Notes: generated by a model from the sequence alone, not told the origin. DNA of 64,000 nt from G965230065 sp965230065 (GCA_965230065.1 OZ245942.1:1-64000); one strand, 5' to 3'; shown: positions 29,089-37,536, counted from the stretch's first letter. Numbers and translations are program-made.

Positions 29089-29118
29089 TGTAGGGCGGTT
29101 CGCCGAACCGCCTTACTG
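29089..29118. repeat. short palindrome, family copy also at 4596
   Basis: TGTAGGGCGGTTCGCCGAAC plus its complement forms a tight hairpin between aguB and aguA. It shares the TGTAGG-CGGTTCG-GAACCG-TTAC layout with 4596-4624 and may stabilise or end the aguB message. Confidence 0.6.
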
Positions 29119-29207
29119 TATCCGACAAAATTAATTTGCTTGTACTAAGATAATTTGAAAAATTGCCAGCCAGCACTTGCTTGATGGAGATAGCTGGCGG
29201 ACAATGG

Positions 29208-30080
29208 TTATTCATCAATAAAACGTTGGGTAATAGGCTGGTAAGAATCAATACGGCGGTCGCGCAGGAAGGGCCAGTGTACCCGGTAGCTATCCGAAAG
29301 TTCAAGGTTTACTTCCTGTACGTGTACCACTTCCTGGTCGTGTGGAGCCTGGTACAGCAACGTGCCAAAAGGATTGCTTACAAAAGAACCACCCCAAAAT
29401 TGCATGGCTTTTTCTTCACCCACCCGGTTTACAGAAACTACCGGAATGCCATTGGCTACGGCATGGCTGCGCTGTATGGTTTGCCAGGCGTTGTATTGTT
29501 CGGTGTTGGTGTCTTTATCCTGTGAGTGTGCCCAACCGATGGCCGTAGGGTAGAAAAGCACTTCGGCCCCCATGAGGCTGGTGATGCGGGCAGCTTCGGG
29601 ATACCACTGGTCCCAGCAAATGAGCACACCTATTTTGGCAAACTTGGTTTCAAATACTTTGTAACCCATATCGCCTGGCGTGAAGTAGAATTTCTCATAA
29701 TAACCCGGATCATCTGGGATATGCATTTTGCGGTATTTGCCCAGATATTTTCCGTCGGCATCAATCACCGCCGTGGTGTTATGGTAAATACCCTGAGTAC
29801 GTTTTTCAAAAAGAGAGGCTACAATCACAACGCCCAGTTCGCCCGCCAGTTTTTCTAAAGTTTCGGTAGAAGGTCCGGGAATGGCTTCGGCCAGTTTGAA
29901 GTTTTCGTAATCTTCCACATCGCAAAAGTACAGGGAGCGAAAGAGCTCCTGCAAACAAACAATTTGCGCACCTTTGTCGGCAGCTTCCCGGATTTTCTCA
30001 AGGGTTTTGGCAAAATTAGCTTCCGGGTCGGCCGAGCAACTCATTTGTACCAACCCGATATTGACAGTTTTATTGTTCAT
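29208..30080 (-). CDS. aguB: N-carbamoylputrescine amidase
   Basis: This 290-residue carbon-nitrogen hydrolase converts N-carbamoylputrescine to putrescine, CO2 and ammonia. The nitrilase triad can be read: Glu in IVCLQELFRSLYFC, Lys in YRKMHIPDDPGYYEKFYF, and Cys in VLICWDQWYPEAARI. It is of normal length. It lies about 220 bases upstream of agmatine deiminase on the same strand; together they complete the arginine/agmatine route to polyamines. Confidence 0.95.
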   Translation of the reverse strand: MNNKTVNIGLVQMSCSADPEANFAKTLEKIREAADKGAQIVCLQELFRSLYFCDVEDYENFKLAEAIPGPSTETLEKLAGELGVVIVASLFEKRTQGIYHNTTAVIDADGKYLGKYRKMHIPDDPGYYEKFYFTPGDMGYKVFETKFAKIGVLICWDQWYPEAARITSLMGAEVLFYPTAIGWAHSQDKDTNTEQYNAWQTIQRSHAVANGIPVVSVNRVGEEKAMQFWGGSFVSNPFGTLLYQAPHDQEVVHVQEVNLELSDSYRVHWPFLRDRRIDSYQPITQRFIDE

Positions 30081-30103
30081 AGGTTAATGTCTCATTTCAG
30101 GTT

Positions 30104-30135
30104 CAAAAATAGCTTGAATTAATAGTATTTCACAA
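30104..30135 (-). promoter_or_regulatory. candidate Bacteroidota promoter for aguB
   Basis: On the minus strand TATTTTTG (30104-30111) matches TAnnTTTG, with TTG at 30133-30135 about 21 bases upstream. Its distance to the aguB start codon is 24 bases, giving a short leader. Confidence 0.5.
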
Positions 30136-30242
30136 GCGATTTGGCTAACTGAATTTATAAAGAAAAAGTTGCGCACAAACAAATGTTTTTTTATAAACCG
30201 CTAAACACGGAATTCTAAACAATTTCAAAAACAAAACGGAAT

Positions 30243-30271
30243 AAAAAAACCGGAAGCGATAAGACTTCCGG
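30243..30271 (-). terminator. rho-independent terminator of the SnoaL-like gene
   Basis: CCGGAAG and CTTCCGG form a GC-rich stem with an 8-base loop; on the minus strand it is followed by TTTTTTT. It lies 35 bases after the SnoaL-like stop. Confidence 0.85.
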
Positions 30272-30305
30272 AAAGTAAATGGCAGTAACATTAAAATACT
30301 TTTTG

Positions 30306-30674
30306 CTATTGCATAGGAGCGGCATTATAGTAAAATCTTTCATGAATAATTTGGTCGCCCTCCCACTTTTGAACGGCTACCTCTTCCATTTTAGTCCTGT
30401 TTCCATCTTTAAAAGTGACTTCCATCCATGATTCTACGGCTGTCGTTTTATCTTCTTCATTAGCCGTGATAGCGTTGGTTCCTCCACCGTGAACTTCTTT
30501 GAGGCCAGACATCCATTGTTTTGAAAATTCCCGGTTGGCCGCTTTGCCCTTGCGTACTTCTCCGGTGGCTTCTACCATCACCACATCATCGTGGTAATAC
30601 TTTTCAAAGGCATCCAGCATTTGGCCGGAGCCTACCATTTCATACATTGCTTTGATTTTCTCGAGGTAACTCAT
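30306..30674 (-). CDS. SnoaL/NTF2-like protein
   Basis: This 122-residue protein has the NTF2-like cone fold pattern: an N-terminal helix (YLEKIKAMYEMVGSGQMLDA), YHDDVVMVEATGEVRKGK, then beta strands ending with VAVQKWEGDQIIHERFYY. Such small proteins act as ligand-binding or isomerase-type enzymes; no specific role can be assigned. It has its own terminator and is monocistronic. Confidence 0.75.
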   Translation of the reverse strand: MSYLEKIKAMYEMVGSGQMLDAFEKYYHDDVVMVEATGEVRKGKAANREFSKQWMSGLKEVHGGGTNAITANEEDKTTAVESWMEVTFKDGNRTKMEEVAVQKWEGDQIIHERFYYNAAPMQ

Positions 30675-30710
30675 TTGTGTGGGGATTTATAGTGGAACAT
30701 TAATGACAGT

Positions 30711-30740
30711 GAAAAAAGAATGGCTGGTAAGGCCATTCTT
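30711..30740 (-). terminator. orphan minus-strand terminator hairpin
   Basis: AAGAATGGC (30716-30724) pairs with GCCATTCTT (30732-30740); on the minus strand it is followed by TTTTTTC. No minus-strand gene lies directly upstream, so it may end antisense read-through or a small RNA from the 30741-30929 gap. A TTGTCA-GT-TGACAA palindrome at 30763-30776 lies nearby. Confidence 0.4.
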
Positions 30741-30929
30741 AATAAATAATGAAGACAAAATATTGTCAGTTGACAACAGTGTAAATCTATGGTACTACTT
30801 TGTCATCTTGTGTCAATAAGGGATTTTTAACGTATATGAACGGGAAAAACAGCAAAATATAACCTCAGCCGGTTCATTTTAGTATAATTATATAGAGCTT
30901 AATTTTTTTAACTAAAACTTTTTTATACC

Positions 30930-31502
30930 ATGAATAAGCTACTAAACATACCGATACTAATTTTAACAACATCAATAATTTTATGGGGTTGTAGCCCTCA
31001 ACAAAGCCAGGAGGCTTCCGAAGAAGACTCAATTGTTGTTACACTGGATGAGTCACAGGCAATAACTTCACTTGCTGAGACAGAAGATTTACTGCTGGGC
31101 ACAATGATGAACAGCATGATGTATACGTCACTTGGGCAAATAGCATCAGAGAAAGCCTCTTCTGAGGAAGTAAAAAATTTTGCCAATAACCTGGCTCAAA
31201 GCAACGAGGAAATTGCCCTGAAAATTAAAGAGCTCTTCGGGGCTGTTGGAGGGGATGCCCCCGAAGTGCTGGGCGTGGAGCAGCAAGCCAAAGTGGACAG
31301 CTTACGCGAACTGCCCACGGGTGAATTTGACCAGGCATTTGTGAATATGGTAGCCACCACTTACGAGGATGACATTGAGAGTATACAAACTCTTGAAACA
31401 GAGGCTGATAACGCTATTGTACGGGGACTGGCTGCCGAGGCAGAAAACATGATGCAAGCCCAACTGGAAAAAGCCCGTGTAGTAAAAGAAGAAATGATGT
31501 GA
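30930..31502 (+). CDS. DUF4142 lipoprotein
   Basis: The 190-residue protein has a lipoprotein signal (PILILTTSIILWGC, Cys21). The rest is a helical, ferritin-like DUF4142 pattern (ASEKASSEEVKNFANNLAQS, then AFVNMVATTYEDDIESIQTL). The family is common in Bacteroidota and Proteobacteria, is often outer-membrane associated, and its function is unknown. It is convergent with the rfbC-like gene, with the stops one base apart. Confidence 0.85.
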   Translation: MNKLLNIPILILTTSIILWGCSPQQSQEASEEDSIVVTLDESQAITSLAETEDLLLGTMMNSMMYTSLGQIASEKASSEEVKNFANNLAQSNEEIALKIKELFGAVGGDAPEVLGVEQQAKVDSLRELPTGEFDQAFVNMVATTYEDDIESIQTLETEADNAIVRGLAAEAENMMQAQLEKARVVKEEMM

Positions 31503-31503
31503 T

Positions 31504-32034
31504 TTATATCACAAAATCTTCATGACTTTTGTCTTTTTCTGACAAAATCGGAGTATCTGTTGGCCACTTGATCTGAAACAGTGGGTCATTCCAGCGGATA
31601 CCTCTTTCATTTTCAGGACTGTAAAACTCAGAAACCATATAAAGTACTTCGGTCTGGTCTTCCAGGGTGATGAATGCATGGGCAAAATGTTCGGGTACAT
31701 ACAGCATGCGGTAGTTATCTGCAGAAAGTTCTACGGCAAGGTGTTGCAGGTAGGTGGGTGAGTTTTTCCTGAGGTCAATAATTACATCCAAAATACGCCC
31801 TTTTACACAGCGCACCGATTTGGCTTCGGCGGCAATACCTGCCTGGTAATGAAAACCACGTAACGTATGTTTTTTCTCGGAGCGGGAAAGGTTGCATTGG
31901 GCTACCGTGGGGTTTAGGCCATGCGCGATGTATTCATCGGCACAAAAAGCCCGGGTAAAAAAGCCCCTTTCATCCTGATGTTTTTCAGGCTCAATAATAT
32001 ATGCCTCTCCAAATTTTGTTTCAATAAACTTCAT
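31504..32034 (-). CDS. dTDP-4-dehydrorhamnose 3,5-epimerase family protein
   Basis: This 176-residue cupin-fold epimerase (RfbC family) has the catalytic His in LRGFHYQ, an Asp in VIIDLRKNSPTY and a Tyr in FYSPENERGIRWNDP. Because the cluster makes CDP-glucose rather than dTDP-glucose, the true substrate may be a CDP-4-keto-6-deoxy sugar. Its ATG overlaps the upstream SDR stop by 4 bases. It is the last gene of the polysaccharide operon. Confidence 0.85.
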   Translation of the reverse strand: MKFIETKFGEAYIIEPEKHQDERGFFTRAFCADEYIAHGLNPTVAQCNLSRSEKKHTLRGFHYQAGIAAEAKSVRCVKGRILDVIIDLRKNSPTYLQHLAVELSADNYRMLYVPEHFAHAFITLEDQTEVLYMVSEFYSPENERGIRWNDPLFQIKWPTDTPILSEKDKSHEDFVI

Positions 32035-33029
32035 GATATCAAATCCAGTTTTTTCTTTAATACTTTTAATCTTACAAATTGGTCTCCCTCAAAATCGGCC
32101 TGGCTAAAGTTATGCTCTTTGTACTTCTCAAAAAGCTCCTGCATGCCTTTCTGCAAGTTATATTCCAGCTTAAAATCAGGGAGCAGTGTGCCCAAAAGGT
32201 CAAAGTTTACTTTGTAATTTCTGGGGTCTTCGCCTACCTCCCCGGTGTATACAATTTCGGCATCAGGCAATAATTTTTGCACTTCATCAGCCACATCTTT
32301 CACCTGATAATTTTCAGAGTTGCCGCCAACATTGATGATGCGGTTGTGTACTGATGCCACCGGAGCTTCGGCCATGGCTACAAAAGCCCGGGCAATGTCT
32401 TTGCAATGGATGAGCGGCCGCCAGGGCGAGCCGTCACTTTTGATTTCTATTTTACCTTTGGCCACGGCACAACCCAGTAAATTATTCACCACCAAATCTA
32501 TTCGTAACATGGGCGAGTAACCATAGGCGGTGGCATTGCGCAGAAAAACAGGGGAGAAGCTGGCGTCGGCCATTGCACCAATGGCTTTTTCAGCTTCTAT
32601 TTTGGAAGTAGCATAAGCTGTGAGCGGATTTACCGGATCTTTTTCATCCATGTCCAGTTTGGCCCCTTTGCCGTAAATAGAGCAACTGCTGGCAAACAAA
32701 AACCGTTGTACCCCGGCTGCTTTGGCTTTTTGGGCCAGTTGAATAGAACCATCCTGGTTGATGCTATAGGTAAGCGCTGGGTCAATATCGCCCATGGGGT
32801 CGTTAGAAAGGGCGGCCAAATGCATGATGGCATCTATGCCTTCCATATCTTTTTCCTCAATTTTCCGAACATCTTTGCGCCATATCTCATCGGGCATGGA
32901 AAATGGCTCCCAGGCACAGCCTTCAAATAAATTAACATCGCAGCCCACAACGGTATGCCCTGCCGATTTCAGCAAATGCACAAGGTGCGCGCCTATATAG
33001 CCATTATGTCCGGTAACGAGTGTTTTCAT
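32031..33029 (-). CDS. NAD-dependent nucleotide-sugar epimerase/dehydratase (SDR)
   Basis: The 332-residue extended SDR has a nucleotide-binding motif GHNGYIGAHLVHLL at residues 7-20 and the catalytic Tyr-Lys in TAYATSKIEAEKAI; SSCSIYGKG supplies the Ser. It acts on a nucleotide sugar in surface-polysaccharide synthesis; the exact step is not decided. It is coupled to the RfbC-like gene downstream. Confidence 0.88.
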   Translation of the reverse strand: MKTLVTGHNGYIGAHLVHLLKSAGHTVVGCDVNLFEGCAWEPFSMPDEIWRKDVRKIEEKDMEGIDAIMHLAALSNDPMGDIDPALTYSINQDGSIQLAQKAKAAGVQRFLFASSCSIYGKGAKLDMDEKDPVNPLTAYATSKIEAEKAIGAMADASFSPVFLRNATAYGYSPMLRIDLVVNNLLGCAVAKGKIEIKSDGSPWRPLIHCKDIARAFVAMAEAPVASVHNRIINVGGNSENYQVKDVADEVQKLLPDAEIVYTGEVGEDPRNYKVNFDLLGTLLPDFKLEYNLQKGMQELFEKYKEHNFSQADFEGDQFVRLKVLKKKLDLIS

Positions 33030-33033
33030 ATTT

Positions 33034-33106
33034 TCTGGTTGCTAGATGCTAGGGACTGGTTACTGGATACTAGGGATTAGCATCTAGTATCCAGTGACCA
33101 GTTACA
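33034..33106. repeat. dispersed CTGGTTACTGG/CTAGATGCTAG repeat, copy 2
   Basis: The same words as in 19722-19792 (CTGGTT, GCTAGATGCTAG, ACTGGATACTAG and complements) fill the gap between the two SDR genes and reach the stop codon of the upstream one. It can fold into long hairpins. Confidence 0.6.
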
Positions 33107-34028
33107 TCATTTCAAAAATCTTTTTAGCTTCCTCTTTAAATTTTACGTGTAGCTGATAATCAACCAACTTTTGCAATTTTTCTCCGCTTACTTTCAAATC
33201 GTCGGGGTACTGCGTTTTGTCATTTTCATTAATGCGTACCGGGATTTCTTTTCCATACTTTTCCTGATAAGCTTGTTGCACGAAATGCGCAATTTCCAGC
33301 ATCGTATATGTGTTTTCTCCGCAAATATTAAAAGTATTGTTCGTGGGTGCTTTATTTAACAATTGATGGACAATATTACAAACATCACCCATCCATATAA
33401 AATCACGGGTAGCTTGTCCATTGGATTTGAGTACAATTTCGCCTTTCTCCACAGCCATGCGCGAAAGGTCATTCAAAATCAAATACCATTTGGAGGAATC
33501 AGTATCCCTGGGGCAGCCGTAACTGTTGGTCAACCGTAAATTTGTATAAGGAATTTGAAAATTGGCATAAAACTGCTTGATATAGTACTCGGCAAACAGG
33601 TGTGTGGTTCCGTAATCGTTGGTGGGAACGGCCGAGGTTTCTTCGGTTATCAGTCCGCTTCTTTTGCCATATACCTGAAAGGTGGAAAAGTATAAAAAGT
33701 GTTTCAGGCTTTTGTCTTTAAAATATTCAAGCAGGTTACGGGTACCCAGGGCGTTTACCAGCAGGGCGTCTTTGGCAAAGTTGTCCAGAAAATAATCGTT
33801 CACGCTGGCTGTATGAATGACCAGGTCAAACTGTGTGTTTCCCAGTTTTTCTTCAATTTGTGAAAGGTCGGTAATATCGCAGGAGATGAACGTAAAGTCC
33901 AAATCCTGCAAAATATTGCGCTTTCGGCTGGCCAAAACATATACGTTAAAATCCTGGTGGCAAAAATAGTGGGTGAGCCAGGAGCCCAAATTTCCCAATC
34001 CGCCCGTTATCAGCAGGTTCTTCCTCAT
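33102..34028 (-). CDS. NAD-dependent SDR-type nucleotide-sugar enzyme
   Basis: The 308-residue extended SDR has a GGLGNLGSWL nucleotide-binding motif at residues 9-18. The usual YxxxK catalytic pair reads YGTTH (in NDYGTTHLFAEYYIK), so the Lys position is His; it may still be active with the neighbouring Lys or be altered. By context it could reduce or dehydrate a CDP-sugar, like CDP-abequose synthase-type enzymes. Its stop lies inside the dispersed repeat. It sits 29 bases downstream of the cytidylyltransferase gene. Confidence 0.82.
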   Translation of the reverse strand: MRKNLLITGGLGNLGSWLTHYFCHQDFNVYVLASRKRNILQDLDFTFISCDITDLSQIEEKLGNTQFDLVIHTASVNDYFLDNFAKDALLVNALGTRNLLEYFKDKSLKHFLYFSTFQVYGKRSGLITEETSAVPTNDYGTTHLFAEYYIKQFYANFQIPYTNLRLTNSYGCPRDTDSSKWYLILNDLSRMAVEKGEIVLKSNGQATRDFIWMGDVCNIVHQLLNKAPTNNTFNICGENTYTMLEIAHFVQQAYQEKYGKEIPVRINENDKTQYPDDLKVSGEKLQKLVDYQLHVKFKEEAKKIFEMM

Positions 34029-34057
34029 GCTTCAAAAGTAGGGAAGGGGAATGGAAT

Positions 34058-34831
34058 TTACCAGATTTTCCAGCGGGCATTTTCGTTGGCCCACATTTCT
34101 TCCAATCGGCGTTTGTCCCGGAGTGTGTCCATACTTTGCCAGAAACCTTTGTGTTTGTAGGCCATGAGCTGCTGGTCTTGCACCAGTTGGTTGAGGGGTT
34201 GGCGTTCAAACATTATATCGTCCCCTTCGATGTAATCGAGCACCTCAGGCTGGCACACAAAAAAACCGCCGTTTATCCACCCGCCTTCGCCCTCAGGTTT
34301 TTCTTCAAAGCTGCTCACCTGCATGTTATTCTGAATACGCATGGCTCCAAACCGCCCTTCCGGCTGCACCGATGTCATGGTGATGAGTTTTTGATGGCTT
34401 TTGTGGAAATCTACCAGTTTGGGTATGTCAACGTTGGCTACGCCGTCGCCATACGTAAACATAAAAGGTTCATTGTTCAGGTACGGCTTTGCCCTTTTGA
34501 GCCTTCCGCCTGTCATGGTGTTGAGGCCGGTGTTGACCAGCGTTACTTTCCAGGGTTCGGCATCGCTGTAGCTGTGGGTTTCTATTTGGTTATTGGCAAT
34601 GTCAATGGTTACGTCGTTTTGGTGTAAAAAATAGTTGGCGAAATATTCTTTGATGACATACCCTTTGTAACCCAGCAAGATTACAAATTCATTGAAGCCA
34701 AAGGAGGAATAAATTTTCATGATATGCCAGAGGATGGGTCGGTCGCCAATTTCCACCATGGGTTTGGGTATCAGATGGGTTTCTTCGCTAAGTCGGGTGC
34801 CGAACCCTCCGGCCAGGATGAGTACTTTCAT
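34058..34831 (-). CDS. rfbF: glucose-1-phosphate cytidylyltransferase
   Basis: This 257-residue enzyme makes CDP-glucose from CTP and glucose-1-phosphate, the entry to CDP-dideoxy sugars of O-antigen. The nucleotidyltransferase signature LILAGGFGTRLSEETHLIPKP is present from residue 4 (shown in part), with the RfbF-specific continuation MVEIGDRPILWHIMKIY and TYGDGVANVDI. The start is clear (MKV) and overlaps the stop of the Rpn fragment (TAATG), implying translational coupling. A CDP-glucose 4,6-dehydratase is not obvious elsewhere in the cluster. Confidence 0.95.
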   Translation of the reverse strand: MKVLILAGGFGTRLSEETHLIPKPMVEIGDRPILWHIMKIYSSFGFNEFVILLGYKGYVIKEYFANYFLHQNDVTIDIANNQIETHSYSDAEPWKVTLVNTGLNTMTGGRLKRAKPYLNNEPFMFTYGDGVANVDIPKLVDFHKSHQKLITMTSVQPEGRFGAMRIQNNMQVSSFEEKPEGEGGWINGGFFVCQPEVLDYIEGDDIMFERQPLNQLVQDQQLMAYKHKGFWQSMDTLRDKRRLEEMWANENARWKIW

Positions 34832-35139
34832 TACAGGTTTAAGCTTTGCTTGAGTTCTCGAACATATTCAACTGAAACTTTGGCAAAGGTGGCAATTTTT
34901 TCAATACTCATATCCTCATCTTTCAACATTTCTATGATGATGGTTTTTTTACCTTCTTCAATGCCTTTTTTCTCTCCTCTCTTCTCACCCTTTTTTTCTC
35001 CTTCCTTTATTCCTTCTTTATAAAGATAGTCTTTAGTAATATCATAAGTAATAGGCATGACTTTAGTTTTTTGAGTTACTACTTCTTCTAAAGTACGCAA
35101 ACGGGATAAGATTGCCAATTGCCTGGTTAATTTTTGCAT
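34831..35139 (-). pseudogene. C-terminal remnant of an Rpn-family (PD-(D/E)XK) transposase-like nuclease
   Basis: A 102-codon frame corresponds to the C-terminal region of Rpn/PD-(D/E)XK transposase-family proteins: a helix, then the lysine/glutamate-rich repeat GIKEGEKKGEKRGEKKGIEE and a short helical end. The N-terminal nuclease domain (about 200 residues) is missing. The fragment's stop overlaps the rfbF start, so if translated it may serve as a leader for rfbF. It is probably a decayed mobile-gene remnant. Confidence 0.7.
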
Positions 35140-35196
35140 GCAATTTATTGTAACTAATTACGTAACAGGTTATATTAGTGGCATAGATTCCAAATT

Positions 35197-35475
35197 ATGA
35201 TTCAATCATTTAAAAATCGGTCTCTAAAAAAATTTTATGAAAAAGGTGATAAATCACGGTTACCGCCTGACCAAGTACCAAAAATCAGAGTGATATTAGG
35301 CAGGCTAAATTCAGCTAATGATATTCGGGACATGAATGCTCCTGGGTATGATTTGCACAAACTTGGGGGAGATTTGAAAGACTACTGGTCAGTAAAAGTT
35401 AAAAAAAACTTTAAGATATGGTTCAAGTTTGAAAATGGGGATGCCCATGATGTAGACTATGGTGATTATCATTGA
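35197..35475 (+). CDS. higB: HigB-type toxin
   Basis: The 92-residue RelE-superfamily toxin has the HigB pattern: MIQSFKNRSLKKFYEKGD, then LHKLGGDLKDYWSVKVKKNF, and a C-terminal DVDYGDYH. It is predicted to be a ribosome-dependent mRNA endonuclease. The toxin-before-antitoxin order is typical of HigBA. It is inserted, on the opposite strand, inside the polysaccharide cluster. Confidence 0.92.
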   Translation: MIQSFKNRSLKKFYEKGDKSRLPPDQVPKIRVILGRLNSANDIRDMNAPGYDLHKLGGDLKDYWSVKVKKNFKIWFKFENGDAHDVDYGDYH

Positions 35476-35495
35476 AATAATTAAACCTTAAAATT

Positions 35496-35798
35496 ATGAC
35501 TAATATGATGTTCAACCCCCCACATCCGGGAGAAGTTATTAAAATGGATTATTTGGAGCCATTGGAACTTTCTGTGACTGAGGTAGCTGAAGGGTTAAAA
35601 GTTTCAAGAAAGAACCTTTCAGAAATAGTCAATGGACACACAGGCATCAGTCCGGAAATGGCATTACGTTTATCAATGGCATTTAACACTACCCCAGAAT
35701 TGTGGATGAACCTGCAAAGAAATTATGATTTGTGGCATGCCCGCCAAAAGAGTAAAATCAAAGAAATAAAGAGCTTTTACAGCCAAGAGATTGCCTGA
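35496..35798 (+). CDS. higA: HigA-type antitoxin (XRE HTH)
   Basis: This 100-residue protein has a Cro/CI helix-turn-helix (LSVTEVAEGLKVSRKNLSEI) preceded by the HigA hallmark FNPPHPGEVIK, followed by a C-terminal helical segment. It neutralises HigB and represses the operon. It starts 20 bases after the toxin stop; ATGs at codons 1, 4 and 5 are close together, and the fourth or fifth codon may be the true start. Confidence 0.92.
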   Translation: MTNMMFNPPHPGEVIKMDYLEPLELSVTEVAEGLKVSRKNLSEIVNGHTGISPEMALRLSMAFNTTPELWMNLQRNYDLWHARQKSKIKEIKSFYSQEIA

Positions 35799-35824
35799 AA
35801 TTAACCAGGGTGCGAAGTAGCTTC

Positions 35825-36592
35825 CTACTTCTTCTCACAAAAGAATATAATCTCATCAGGCGGCAGGGCATATCTTTTCACCGTTTCGGTAGGCAGCTTT
35901 TTTACGTACTCATCTTCTGTTACTTCAAAACCTCCTTTGCGCAGTCTTTGTCCGTAATCGGCCCCGTACAAACGCATGTGGTCGTCTTGCAAAAAGGCTT
36001 TTTCCCTTTCTTCGGCAGAGGTAATGTTGCTGTCTTCATAGGTTTTTTCCATGCTCATATCTACCGGGGACTGGATGATGGCCCAGCCACCCGGCTTCAG
36101 CACCCGGTGAATTTCCTGCATACAGCGGATGTCGTCGTCTACATGCTCCATCACATGGTTGCAAAAAACCACATCGAAAGTACTTTCTTCAAAAGGAATG
36201 TCGTGCAAGTCTATTTTTACATCGGCCAGGGGCGATTCCAGGTCGGCCGTGGTGTAATCCAGGTTTTCCATTTTTTTGAAAATATCCAGAAAACACAGTT
36301 CCGGGGCTACGTGCAACACTTTGAGGGGGGCGGTGAAAAAGTTGGTTTTCTCTTTGAGGTACAGCCACATCAGCCGGTGCCTTTCCAGCGAAAGGGAATC
36401 GGGGCACAAGGCATTAGGACGGGGGTGCAGGCGACCATAAGGCAAAAACTTGCGATAAGTGATGCCGCAAATGGGACATTGCACTTTGTTGCCCCGGTAA
36501 AAAAGGGAAATCACTTTCAGTACATGATGACTAAAAAGTTGTAAATACCGCCTCGGAATTTTGCGTAGTGCAAAACTAATCAGCTTTTTCAT
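35825..36592 (-). CDS. SAM-dependent methyltransferase with N-terminal Cys pair
   Basis: The 255-residue class I methyltransferase has a CPICG zinc-knuckle-like pair near residue 39, a variant SAM motif in VLHVAPELCFLDIFK, and the post-motif block FDVVFCNHVMEHVDDDIRCM followed by IHRVLKPGGWAIIQSPV. Such enzymes commonly modify sugars or lipids of surface polysaccharide. It probably belongs with the rfbF cluster, separated by higBA and the Rpn remnant. Confidence 0.82.
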   Translation of the reverse strand: MKKLISFALRKIPRRYLQLFSHHVLKVISLFYRGNKVQCPICGITYRKFLPYGRLHPRPNALCPDSLSLERHRLMWLYLKEKTNFFTAPLKVLHVAPELCFLDIFKKMENLDYTTADLESPLADVKIDLHDIPFEESTFDVVFCNHVMEHVDDDIRCMQEIHRVLKPGGWAIIQSPVDMSMEKTYEDSNITSAEEREKAFLQDDHMRLYGADYGQRLRKGGFEVTEDEYVKKLPTETVKRYALPPDEIIFFCEKK

Positions 36593-36676
36593 TCAGTTAG
36601 TTTGAAGTTTTTTGTTTGAAGTTTAAAGTTAATGCGAATATTGTTAATAGCCTTATTTTTTTGAAAAGTGCTGAGG

Positions 36677-37408
36677 TTATCGAATGATTTGCTCTAGTAT
36701 ATTGCCCACAAAATAGGCCAGTACAGCGGCTGATGCCCCCAGGAAAAGGGTTTCCAACATTCCTTTCCAGCGTGTGGTTTGGGTTACAAAAGATTTTAGC
36801 AAACCAATGCTGGCAAAAGCAAAACCTGTAAGTACAGAAGAGATGAGAAACAGATGGGTGGTTTGGGTTGATGAAAAGTAATCATACACGTAGGCCAACA
36901 GCGGAATTAAACCTACCAACAGAAAAGAGAAAAACGTGACGCCTCCCATTGCCAGGGGCGATTTGGCAGAAGGAATCATTTCCAGTTCTTCTTTCATCAT
37001 TACGTCTACCCACCGGTCTTTATCGGCGGTAATGACGGCTACCACTTTGTCCAGCAATTCGCCTTCAAAACCTTTTTGGGCGTAAATTTCCCGTATTTCT
37101 TCCTTTTCGCGTTCGGGCATATGGTCTACTTCCCAATACTCTACTTTTTTGTGCTTTTCATAATTTTGCAGTTCCGACTTGTTGGAAAGATAACTACCTA
37201 CCGACATAGAAAACCCATCGGCAATAAGGTTGGCAAAGCCCAGGATAATGACTACGGTAGCGTCAAGCCCGGCTCCGGCAGCCCCGGCTACTACGGCAAA
37301 AGTAGTTACGCTCCCGTCAATACCGCCGTACACAAATTCACCCAGATAATCCTGAAATCTGCTAAAAAAAGATTGACTTCCATGCAGTTTGTCTTCTATG
37401 TGTTTCAT
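36677..37408 (-). CDS. VIT/CCC1-family iron or manganese transporter
   Basis: This protein of about 243 residues starts at 37408 (MKHIEDKLHGSQSFF). It has the VIT1 signature: YGGIDGSVTTFAVVAGAAGAGL, the second helix ADGFSMSVGSYLS, and the metal-binding EE-rich cytosolic segment (EREKEEIREIYAQKGFEGEL, then MMKEELEM). Three further membrane helices follow. It likely sequesters or exports Fe/Mn from the cytoplasm. It is a single gene. Confidence 0.9.
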   Translation of the reverse strand: MKHIEDKLHGSQSFFSRFQDYLGEFVYGGIDGSVTTFAVVAGAAGAGLDATVVIILGFANLIADGFSMSVGSYLSNKSELQNYEKHKKVEYWEVDHMPEREKEEIREIYAQKGFEGELLDKVVAVITADKDRWVDVMMKEELEMIPSAKSPLAMGGVTFFSFLLVGLIPLLAYVYDYFSSTQTTHLFLISSVLTGFAFASIGLLKSFVTQTTRWKGMLETLFLGASAAVLAYFVGNILEQIIR

Positions 37409-37536
37409 AAAGTATTTCTCTTCTTTTATTCCAAAGATGGTAGAAAAGAGGAGAAAGTGAAACACAGCCCGGCTATTCCATAAAATTTGTACTCAGAATA
37501 AATAAAAATGGACGGGTACGTAGTGTGTTCTCAATT

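Noticed and set aside
35810..36544. Long plus-strand frame of 244 codons antisense to the methyltransferase
   Set aside because: The minus-strand frame has clear methyltransferase motifs; the plus-strand translation has none.
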